Shown here in pieces: positions 57,947 to 64,000 of a stretch of DNA of 64,000 nt. The notes beneath the pieces were generated by a model. The model was given only the letters and a program-made list of their open reading frames with translations, searched no databases and had not been told where the DNA came from. The position numbers were made by a program, and so were the translations under genes. This DNA comes from JAJPXC01 sp964510535 (GTDB taxonomy: Bacteria; Bacteroidota; Bacteroidia; Bacteroidales; Muribaculaceae): positions 1 to 64,000 of the forward strand of contig CAZECG010000002.1 of the NCBI GenBank assembly GCA_964510535.1, written 5' to 3'. Each line of letters begins with the position of its first letter. Within the stretch, counting starts at the first letter, position 1.

Positions 57947-59524
57947 ATGCTTAAATCATATCTGTCATTATTGATGGCGTTTATCGTGTGTTTCCCCATG
58001 TCGGCTAACAGGGAGGAGTTGCCTGCGTCGGTTGACGATGCGCTCCAATTGCTCGATGAAATGCTTGATAACAGTGAATCGTATTATACCGTTAAGGAAA
58101 ATCGTATAGATTCTCTGTTGAAACTCGTGCCCGTGAGAAGCGGTGCTTCGTTGATGTCGCTTTATCTGGAGGTGTGTGAGGAGTATAAATCATATAATAC
58201 AGATTCTGTCTTGAAATATTGCTGTTTGGCCTGCTCCGAAGCCCGTAATTGTGGAGATCGGCTGACTGAGGAGAAGCTGCGTTTGATGTGGATTGGGTCA
58301 CTGCCAATCAAGGGGGTGACAGTCGAGGCTGTTTATGCCTTAGACTCCATGAGGCGTGAAGGTATATCTGACGAAAACCGAGTGGCTTATTATAGTGCGG
58401 CTAATGATTTGTATATTATGATGTCGCTCAATTTCTCGCCACCTGCTTCAAAGGGCAAGTATATGGCATTAAGAACGCTTTATGCCGATTCGCTTGCGTC
58501 CGCAACCGATTCGTTGACACCGATAGGGAAATTTTATCGGGCGAAGGCCTGCGCCCTCCATGGCAGGGATATAGCGGAAGTGGTGGGTTTGCTTAACGAA
58601 GTGATTGAGGAAGTGCCGATGTCGAATCACCTGTTTGCGCTTGCGAGTAGTATGCTCGGGCGCTATTATAGCGAGCTGCCTGAACGTCGCGACGAGGCTA
58701 TCTATTACATAACTTTGGCGGCTGTGTCAGATGTGATTTGTGGCGTGAGGGAGGAAACGGCTCTTCATGCGGTGGCGCAGATGTTGTATGAGCAGGGTGA
58801 TATAGAACGTTCTTACCGATACATATCTCATTCGTTGAATAATGCCGTGTTGTCAGGTTCGGAAATCAGAGCCACGCAGGCAACTGATGGGTTGCCGATA
58901 ATTTCCGGGGCGTTCAGAGAGCGCGATCAGCGAAAACTTGATGTTATGACATGGCTGCTCGTGGCTCTTGTCATTGCTATGGGCATAATAATAGGTTCGC
59001 TGCTGTTTATCAGGCGTGAGGTCAAAACCCTGAATGCCCTCAAGCAAAAAAGTTATGAGGCAAACTTGTTGAAAGACACGTTTATCAGCCAGTTCTTGAA
59101 CTTGTGTTCCATCTATATGGAAAAACTTGAAGAGTTCAGCCGTATCGCAGGTCGCAAAATAGCGGCTGGGCAGGTTGAGGATCTTTATGCTTTGATAAAA
59201 TCAGGCAAAATGCTTGATGAGCAGAAATTGCTGTTTTGTGAAATTTTTGACGATGCGTTCACTCGCATATATCCGACGTTTGTTGAAGATGTTAATCTTT
59301 TGCTTCAGGAAGATAAACGTATCACTCTGCCCGACGGGGTTAAACTTAACACTGAATTGAGAATACTCGCATTCATGCGTCTCGGTCTTGACGATTCAGC
59401 GCAAATAGCCAGGTTCATGGGGCTGTCGTTAAACACTATCTATACCTATCGGAATAAGCTGAAAAGTAAAGCGCTTAACCGCGAAACATTTGAAAAATGT
59501 GTTGTGAAGATAGGAGTTTCTTAA
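57947..59524 (+). CDS. DUF6377-family membrane-bound transcription regulator
   Basis: A 525-residue protein with a signal-peptide-like N-terminus, a helical TPR-like periplasmic region (~30-330), one transmembrane helix (~328-347, WLLVALVIAMGIIIGSLLF) and a cytoplasmic part with a coiled coil. It ends in the DUF6377 helix-turn-helix domain (LDDSAQIARFMGLSLNTIYT, ~480-499). Such proteins are one-piece sensor-regulators of Bacteroidales surface systems. Signal and targets are unknown; the adjacent secreted gene is one candidate. Confidence 0.85.
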   Translation: MLKSYLSLLMAFIVCFPMSANREELPASVDDALQLLDEMLDNSESYYTVKENRIDSLLKLVPVRSGASLMSLYLEVCEEYKSYNTDSVLKYCCLACSEARNCGDRLTEEKLRLMWIGSLPIKGVTVEAVYALDSMRREGISDENRVAYYSAANDLYIMMSLNFSPPASKGKYMALRTLYADSLASATDSLTPIGKFYRAKACALHGRDIAEVVGLLNEVIEEVPMSNHLFALASSMLGRYYSELPERRDEAIYYITLAAVSDVICGVREETALHAVAQMLYEQGDIERSYRYISHSLNNAVLSGSEIRATQATDGLPIISGAFRERDQRKLDVMTWLLVALVIAMGIIIGSLLFIRREVKTLNALKQKSYEANLLKDTFISQFLNLCSIYMEKLEEFSRIAGRKIAAGQVEDLYALIKSGKMLDEQKLLFCEIFDDAFTRIYPTFVEDVNLLLQEDKRITLPDGVKLNTELRILAFMRLGLDDSAQIARFMGLSLNTIYTYRNKLKSKALNRETFEKCVVKIGVS

Positions 59525-59633
59525 TATTTTAGGTTATATTCCGGCATTCATCCGGCTTGTCGTAAGTTGCAGACAATGAATATGATAATGTGAGAGTATC
59601 GTTGTGAAAATATTATATTCCGGTTTGTCGAGG

Positions 59634-59664
59634 TTGCCTGACATCGCTGAGCGGCGTAACTTTG
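59634..59664 (+). promoter_or_regulatory. Promoter of RNA unit 1
   Basis: TTG (59634-59636) and TAACTTTG (59657-59664) are 20 bases apart, a good match to the local consensus. No protein gene follows, which points to a non-coding transcript starting near 59671. Confidence 0.65.
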
Positions 59665-59670
59665 CAATGT

Positions 59671-59864
59671 CGATAGGGGATAACCTCATCGTTAAGCATC
59701 CAGTGCTTAGTTCTTGAAAAGAGTTATTTGAATTTCAAATCGGTTATCTTATCTGATGAATAAGATGATTTTTAGGTAATAAAGAGTGTTTTATGTTAGT
59801 TTAATTTATCGGTCAGAAGACTGATATGAGAGCGGGCGGCATCGTGAGATAGCCGCCCGCTCTC
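59671..59864 (+). ncRNA. Candidate structured RNA 1
   Basis: From the promoter to a perfect 13-bp hairpin there are about 195 bases with a chain of small hairpins: TAAGCA/TGCTTA (59693-59709), ATTTGA/TCAAAT (59726-59740), CTTAT/ATAAG (59748-59764) and TCAG/CTGA near 59815. The final stem is GAGAGCGGGCGGC (59828-59840) with GCCGCCCGCTCTC (59852-59864). The end lacks a strong T tract. I do not recognise a known RNA family. Confidence 0.5.
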
Positions 59865-60133
59865 GTTGGTGAGATTCGTTAGGTTTTGTGGAGTTTGTTC
59901 TCAGATGCGGGTTTACGGTGTCTTTCGTTCCGCAAGGTCTGGCAAGAGGCTGAAACCGTTATCTGACAAGCCGAAAATCGACATTAATAATTGGTAAAGT
60001 GTCATATAACGGTTTATATTTTGCTTTCCATTATTATCGCGTAACAACTTTTGTTACAGTGCGTTATAAATATTGTCAATAATAATAGTTTATATTTTTT
60101 GCTCACTTGCCGCAATTTGCTCAAAGCGGTGGC

Positions 60134-60141
60134 TATCTTTG
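60134..60141 (+). promoter_or_regulatory. Promoter of RNA unit 2
   Basis: TATCTTTG fits TAnnTTTG and shares the TTTGCAATGT sequence with the unit 1 promoter region. The -33 match is poor. Confidence 0.55.
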
Positions 60142-60147
60142 CAATGT

Positions 60148-60356
60148 AGAAATTAATCAGTCCAAGAAAGAATCATCTTAGGTTCTCAATTAGGATTAAA
60201 GACAAAGGAATGATTTTGACTTTATAGGGTTAGTTTTAAGAGTAATTAAGTGTTGAATAATAGATAAATTTAGGTGTTTCATGTTGGTAATATTTGCATG
60301 ACAAATATTTTAAGACCAGGGTAAAAGGGTTTCGCGAGAAACCCCTTTTATTTTTC
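60148..60356 (+). ncRNA. Candidate structured RNA 2
   Basis: A likely transcript of about 200 bases between the promoter and an intrinsic terminator, AT-rich. It contains a perfect 8-bp hairpin AATATTTG/CAAATATT (60289-60309) and ends in the terminator AAAAGGGTTTC (60323-60333) pairing with GAAACCCCTTTT (60338-60349, one bulge), followed by a T-rich tail. The possible peptides are 5-9 codons long. No known RNA family is recognised. Confidence 0.5.
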
Positions 60357-60419
60357 CTCCCCCCCCGGCTTTACTGTGGCTGTCAATAGCGTTTGTGACG
60401 AGAATCGGCTTCGTGCGTG

Positions 60420-60773
60420 TTATTCTGTTTCCGAGATACGTCCCTTTGTGATAAAATCGAGCAGTGTCGGTTTCAGTATTTTCAAATCAATATCGACCTT
60501 GTCGGAATCTTTGCGTAGGAAGATGATTGACGAGTGCAGTACAATGGCGACGTGCAGGTCGAAGCTTATAATCGCATGGATGCGCTCTATCGGAATTTCT
60601 CGGAATGGTGACAGTTGCTCAACACTATTGATGACTATGGTGTCGTCTTTAATCTCTATCCCATGATTCTCGAGATTCTTCTCAAATAGGAGGCTGATGT
60701 TTAGCTCGTCGACGTTAGCCGGCTTACGGCTATATTTTCGGTAGATAGATTTTATCGTTTTCTGTGTAATCAT
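60420..60773 (-). CDS. Conserved hypothetical protein
   Basis: A 117-residue cytosolic protein opening MITQKTIKSIYRKYSRKP, with LLFEKNLENHGIEIKDD and the beta-strand block RIHAIISFDLHVAIVLHSSI, followed by IIFLRKDSDKV. It has no signal peptide or known motif. I have the impression that it recurs in Bacteroidales as a short uncharacterised protein, but cannot name a domain. It has normal codon use for this genome. Confidence 0.7.
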   Translation of the reverse strand: MITQKTIKSIYRKYSRKPANVDELNISLLFEKNLENHGIEIKDDTIVINSVEQLSPFREIPIERIHAIISFDLHVAIVLHSSIIFLRKDSDKVDIDLKILKPTLLDFITKGRISETE

Positions 60774-60960
60774 AATTCTGACATGATTGCACCCTAAGGC
60801 TATATCTGCACCATTGTGAGTTTATAGGCGGGCTGTGTAAGTTGGTTTGGCTTTATAACAATCGGAAAATGTTTTTTGTTGAAATGGTTTTTAGGAAATT
60901 TTATATATCAGAAATGCCGAATCTGTTTTCGGTAGTGTCGCAAATATGGGTAACAATTAA

Positions 60961-61007
60961 TTTCAGCGTTATCCTCCATGTCGGTGACGATGGGGATAAC
61001 GCTGAAA
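60961..61007 (-). terminator. Hairpin after the decarboxylase operon
   Basis: TTTCAGCGTTATCC (60961-60974) pairs perfectly with GGATAACGCTGAAA (60994-61007), and the inner CCAT/ATGG extends the stem. It lies 50 bases past the oadB stop on the minus strand. The 3' side on that strand is AT-rich (TTAATTG), so termination is plausible. The rest of 60774-61057 shows nothing else. Confidence 0.7.
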
Positions 61008-61057
61008 AGTGTATCGGTGTCGACCTATAAAAGGCGTTTAGATGGTTTCTGACGCCA

Positions 61058-62224
61058 TTATGTAAGGAATCCGAGGAGTACACCGGCTGCAACCGCCGAG
61101 CCGATTACGCCTGCCACGTTCGGGCCCATGGCGTGCATCAGCAGATAGTTGGACGGGTCGTATTCCAGACCGAGGTTGTTGGAAATGCGAGCCGACATCG
61201 GCACGGCTGAAACGCCGGCATTGCCGATGAGGGGGTTAATCTTCTTGGACTTAGGCAAGAAGAGGTTGAACAGTTTGACGAACAACACTCCTGAAGCCGA
61301 GGCGATGATGAATGCCATGAATCCGAGGAAGAAGATGAAGATGGTCTCGGAGGTAAGGAATTCCGATGCTTGTGTCGACGCTCCGACGGTCATTCCGAGG
61401 AGGATTGTGACGATGTCGGTCAAGGCGTTGCTTGCGGTTTTTGCCAGACGTGTGGTCACGCCACATTCGCGCAGCAGGTTACCGAAGAACAACATTCCCA
61501 ACAAGGGGAGACCCGACGGCACCACGAAGCAAGTGAGCAACAGACCTACAATCGGGAAAATAATCTTCTCGTTCTGTGAGACGGCGCGTGCGGGTTTCAT
61601 CTTAATCAGCCGTTCCTTTTTGGTTGTGAACAGTCGCATGATGGGCGGCTGTATCACCGGGACGAGAGCCATGTAGGAGTATGCCGATACGGCGATTGCG
61701 CCCATGAGGTTAGGAGCGAGCTTTGATGATAGGAAAATTGCGGTGGGACCGTCGGCACCGCCGATGATTGCGATTGCTCCGGCCTGGTCGGGGGCGAACC
61801 CGATGGCGAGAGCCACCATGTAGGCACCGAAGATGCCGAACTGCGCTGCTGCGCCGATTAGCATCAGTTTGGGGTTGGCAATCAGGGCGGAAAAGTCGGT
61901 CATTGCGCCGATTCCGAGGAAAATCAGAGGCGGATACCAGCCTGCGCTGACACCGTTGTAGAGGATGTTGAGCACTGAGCCTTCCTCGTATATGCCGATT
62001 TCAAGCCCTGCCTCGGTGTTGAATGGTATGTTTCCGATGAGAATACCGAATCCGATTGGGACAAGCAGCATTGGCTCGAAATCTTTTTTTATTGCGAGCC
62101 ATATGAAGAAAAGCCCGACGGCGAGCATGACGAAGTGCTGCCATGTGGCGTTGTAGAAGCCTGTTAGATGCCAGAACTGATTGAGGTTCTGCATCAAGAA
62201 ATCGCTAAATGAGAGTTCAGCCAT
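61058..62224 (-). CDS. Sodium-pumping decarboxylase beta subunit
   Basis: A 388-residue membrane protein with about ten hydrophobic segments and the family motif IIGGADGPTAIFLSSKLAP (near residues 151-169), whose Asp takes part in sodium transport. It opens WLAIKKDFEPMLLVPIGFG and closes SYLLMHAMGPNVAGVIGSA-like. This subunit decarboxylates the biotin-bound CO2 and moves sodium out of the cell. With the biotin carrier, OadG-like subunit and carboxyltransferase next to it, it forms methylmalonyl-CoA or oxaloacetate decarboxylase. Confidence 0.93.
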   Translation of the reverse strand: MAELSFSDFLMQNLNQFWHLTGFYNATWQHFVMLAVGLFFIWLAIKKDFEPMLLVPIGFGILIGNIPFNTEAGLEIGIYEEGSVLNILYNGVSAGWYPPLIFLGIGAMTDFSALIANPKLMLIGAAAQFGIFGAYMVALAIGFAPDQAGAIAIIGGADGPTAIFLSSKLAPNLMGAIAVSAYSYMALVPVIQPPIMRLFTTKKERLIKMKPARAVSQNEKIIFPIVGLLLTCFVVPSGLPLLGMLFFGNLLRECGVTTRLAKTASNALTDIVTILLGMTVGASTQASEFLTSETIFIFFLGFMAFIIASASGVLFVKLFNLFLPKSKKINPLIGNAGVSAVPMSARISNNLGLEYDPSNYLLMHAMGPNVAGVIGSAVAAGVLLGFLT

Positions 62225-62238
62225 TTTGGGAATGGTTT

Positions 62239-62676
62239 TTATTCGATAGTAATCAGGACGGTGCCTTCGAGAACGGAGTCACCGGGGTTAACGTTGATTG
62301 ATGCGACTTTCCCGTCACGTCCGGCGTGAATCGCATTCTCCATTTTCATGGCCTCAAGCATGAGCACTGTGTCGGCGGCTTTGACAATGTCGCCAACTTT
62401 GGCTGAAATTGTCATGATTACGCCGGGCAGAGGAGCCTTGACTTGGTAGGCGCCTGTGTTGGCTACCGCCGGTTTGGCTATGATTTTGTCCCCGGTGTTG
62501 GTGCGCGGAGCCGCTGACGGGCGTGGTGCGTTAACGATTGTCACGGGGCCTTTTTTCTTTTCAAGTTCGACTTTGAACGGGGTGCCGTTGACTGAGACCT
62601 GTGCGATGTTATCGTCAATGTCGCCCACGGCAACGGTGTAGGAGTTGCCGTTAATTTTATATTTATATTCTTTCAT
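62239..62676 (-). CDS. Biotin carrier subunit
   Basis: A 145-residue protein ending in a biotinyl domain with the attachment motif EAMKMEN (Lys near residue 111) after a flexible Ala/Pro-rich linker. The N-terminal half (MKEYKYKINGNSYTVAVG) is the usual beta-rich cap. It carries CO2 between the carboxyltransferase and the beta subunit. The ATG at 62676 is preferred; an upstream ATG (62721) would add an unusual extension. It lies 14 bases before oadB. Confidence 0.92.
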   Translation of the reverse strand: MKEYKYKINGNSYTVAVGDIDDNIAQVSVNGTPFKVELEKKKGPVTIVNAPRPSAAPRTNTGDKIIAKPAVANTGAYQVKAPLPGVIMTISAKVGDIVKAADTVLMLEAMKMENAIHAGRDGKVASINVNPGDSVLEGTVLITIE

Positions 62677-62729
62677 TATTGCGGTGTTGATATTGATATA
62701 ATGTTTATAACTTTTGTTCAAACCGTCGA

Positions 62730-63635
62730 TTAACGGCGGGGAATCTCACGCAGACTGTAGATTTTAGAACTCCATGGCGAGTAGGCGCGTTTCACCTTGT
62801 TGATGGTGAGCACGGTCTGCTCTTGGTCGTGTGAGTTGAGGTGTTCATGGAGAGCCATGACTATGGCGGCGATTTCTTCGCTTGAGTCGTGGTCAAGGCG
62901 TTTCTCTTTAGGTGTTTCGTGGATGGCGAGGCCGTGAGAGTGCATCTTGTTGAGCTTGGAGGTGTGCGCTCCGATGCGGCTGATAAGGTAGAAGCATAAG
63001 CTCAGCATCAGCAGTGCCGTAAAGACGATGCACATGGCCAAGACGGTCATGCCGAAACCAAGTCCGTCTTTCTCTCTGAACATATCGACTTTGACGTTGG
63101 TGTCGCGGATTATGTTGTTGCTGGAGGGGGTGATGTGGCTTCCGGTCAAACCGGTGCGCACTTCCCATCCCTCTTTTCCGTCGTCTTTGCGGGCATAGGT
63201 ATGTCCGGCGGGGAGATTGGCGGGGACAGTGACCTCGTCGATGAGTGTCTTGCCGTCTGCGTCATACACGCCAATCCAGTTATCCTGTCCAGGAGTGAGG
63301 GTAAAGCTCATGTGGAATGTGCCTCTCGACGGTTTGCCGTCGGCCCAGAACAGGACGTGTTGGCGAGCGGGGATTTCGGTGTTCACGTCACCTAACGGCA
63401 CGGGGTATTTTTTAGGTTGCGCCGGGTCGTTGGTGATGAATACGTTGGATATTTCCAACGGACCGAAAGTTGAGTTGAACAATTCGACCCAAGCCTCGCG
63501 CTGTCCGTAGTCGTCAACGACATTGCTGTCGTTTTGAACCATTATCTCGTTGATGCACAGCCCGCGGCGTCCTTGAGCGAAAGAGGCTGAGGCGGCGAGC
63601 AGCGCGACGAGAGTGAAAATTAGATGCTTTTTCAT
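62730..63635 (-). CDS. OadG-like gamma subunit fused to a lamin-tail domain
   Basis: A 301-residue protein with a signal peptide (~1-20) and a lamin-tail (LTD) domain (~25-165, with INEIMVQNDSNVVDDYGQRE and EAWVELFNST). A transmembrane helix (~200-222, GFGMTVLAMCIVFTALLMLS) and a cytoplasmic tail like OadG (KVKRAYSPWSSKIYSLREIP) follow. OadG normally has a membrane helix and a short tail; here a periplasmic LTD is added. Lamin-tail domains often bind other proteins or surfaces. It sits in the decarboxylase operon. Confidence 0.85.
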   Translation of the reverse strand: MKKHLIFTLVALLAASASFAQGRRGLCINEIMVQNDSNVVDDYGQREAWVELFNSTFGPLEISNVFITNDPAQPKKYPVPLGDVNTEIPARQHVLFWADGKPSRGTFHMSFTLTPGQDNWIGVYDADGKTLIDEVTVPANLPAGHTYARKDDGKEGWEVRTGLTGSHITPSSNNIIRDTNVKVDMFREKDGLGFGMTVLAMCIVFTALLMLSLCFYLISRIGAHTSKLNKMHSHGLAIHETPKEKRLDHDSSEEIAAIVMALHEHLNSHDQEQTVLTINKVKRAYSPWSSKIYSLREIPRR

Positions 63636-63658
63636 ATTCTGATAAAAACGTTGCGCGG

Positions 63659-64000
63659 TTAGAGTGGAATGTTGCCGTGTTTCTTGGCGGGATTGACAAC
63701 TTTCTTGGTGGCGAGCTGTTGCAGGGCGCGTATCACGCGGAAACGTGTGTTGCGCGGCTCGATGATGTCGTCGATGTAGCCATACTTGGCGGCGTTGTAG
63801 GGGTTGCAGAACAGTTTGTTGTACTCGGCCTCTTTCTCGGCAAGCACCTGTGCGGGGTTGTCGGATTCTTTGGCTTCGCGTGCGTAGAGCACTTCGACAG
63901 CTCCGGCTCCACCCATGACTGCGATTTCAGCGGTTGGCCATGCGTAGTTCATATCGCCGCGGAGTTGTTTACAGCTCATGACGATGTGGCTGCCACCGTA
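63659..64000 (-). CDS. Carboxyltransferase subunit (MmdA type), 5' partial
   Basis: The last 113 residues of an acyl-CoA carboxyltransferase (methylmalonyl-CoA decarboxylase alpha) are visible: the crotonase-like region YGGSHIVMSCKQLRGDMNYA, AWPTAEIAVMGGAGAVEVLY and the ending RFRVIRALQQLATKK. The start lies outside the window to the right. It transfers the carboxyl group of methylmalonyl-CoA (or a similar acyl-CoA) to biotin. It is the first visible gene of the minus-strand decarboxylase operon. Confidence 0.9.
   Translation of the reverse strand, partial: YGGSHIVMSCKQLRGDMNYAWPTAEIAVMGGAGAVEVLYAREAKESDNPAQVLAEKEAEYNKLFCNPYNAAKYGYIDDIIEPRNTRFRVIRALQQLATKKVVNPAKKHGNIPL

Larger units (their letters stand above)
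59525..60419. other. 895-base region without protein genes
   Basis: There is no convincing open frame; only peptides of under 20 codons are possible. It holds two promoter-plus-hairpin units on the plus strand (59634-59864 and 60134-60356) and a poly-C tract (60359-60366). I read it as a non-coding RNA region. Confidence 0.6.

Noticed and set aside
1..64000. tRNA and rRNA genes, CRISPR arrays, prophage or transposase genes
   Set aside because: I looked for typical sequences of each and saw none; a weak or short tRNA could still be missed by eye.

Overview
The window looks like part of a Bacteroidales chromosome, and I would guess a Muribaculaceae-type gut commensal. The phylum call rests on several things seen directly: many genes are preceded by the Bacteroidota promoter pattern (TAnnTTTG at -7, sometimes with TTTG about 19 nt upstream), Shine-Dalgarno sequences are weak, and many genes belong to families typical of this order (DUF4831, DUF6377, NagB/PIG-L fusion, lamin-tail OadG, Wzi, OmpA with coiled coil). 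The family-level call is an inference from overall gene content, not from a marker comparison. I saw no rRNA or tRNA gene.

1-14.8 kb is one uninterrupted S10-spc-alpha ribosomal superoperon, entered inside rplC and running through secY, map, infA, rpmJ, rpsM, rpsK, rpsD, rpoA and rplQ. Spacing is tight except for two structured spacers, before rpsH and before rpsD, which may be translational control elements. A strong terminator ends it and enolase follows. 16.3-23.2 kb carries an ArnT-like glycosyltransferase, a TraB/GumN lipoprotein-like secreted protein, an ABC ATPase-permease-GntR cassette, a Cys/Lys repeat protein broken by a 100-N assembly gap, and a major OmpA-type porin.

23.2-26.1 kb is an AT-rich accessory island with a HindVP-type restriction endonuclease and a cytosine-5 methyltransferase, bordered by related hairpins, a decayed glycosyltransferase fragment and a 155-bp element. 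That element recurs inverted at 39.1 kb, beside a LytTR remnant and a Fic gene with 21-bp tandem repeats. 26.1-29.4 kb (minus strand) is an overlapping mtaB-lpxL-like-GT2 operon. 29.5-35.4 kb holds an acyl-CoA ligase and a dTDP-3-amino-3,6-dideoxyhexose operon (rmlB, rmlA, two FdtA-like genes, aminotransferase). 35.4-44 kb has thiol peroxidase, an LtaS-like membrane sulfatase, PAP2 phosphatase, Fic, an alpha/beta hydrolase and a MINPP-type phytase.

43.6-46.6 kb has nagB divergent from a NagB-like/PIG-L fusion whose NagB half lacks its catalytic residues. 47-50 kb has a DUF4831 protein and the NAD(P)HX repair enzyme. 50-55 kb is a translationally coupled run of wzi, a lipoprotein, a LegB-like dehydratase, an ATP-grasp ligase and a NeuB-family synthase, followed by a Crp-family regulator and a secreted adhesin-like protein. 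58-59.5 kb encodes a DUF6377 regulator. 59.6-60.4 kb has no gene but contains two consecutive promoter-plus-hairpin units that look like non-coding RNAs. The right end (minus strand) is a sodium-pumping methylmalonyl-CoA decarboxylase operon, cut by the window edge.

The best candidates for something undescribed are the tandem RNA units, the paired 155-bp element, the Cys-repeat protein, the LegB/ATP-grasp/NeuB operon and the operator-like hairpin at 55.6 kb.
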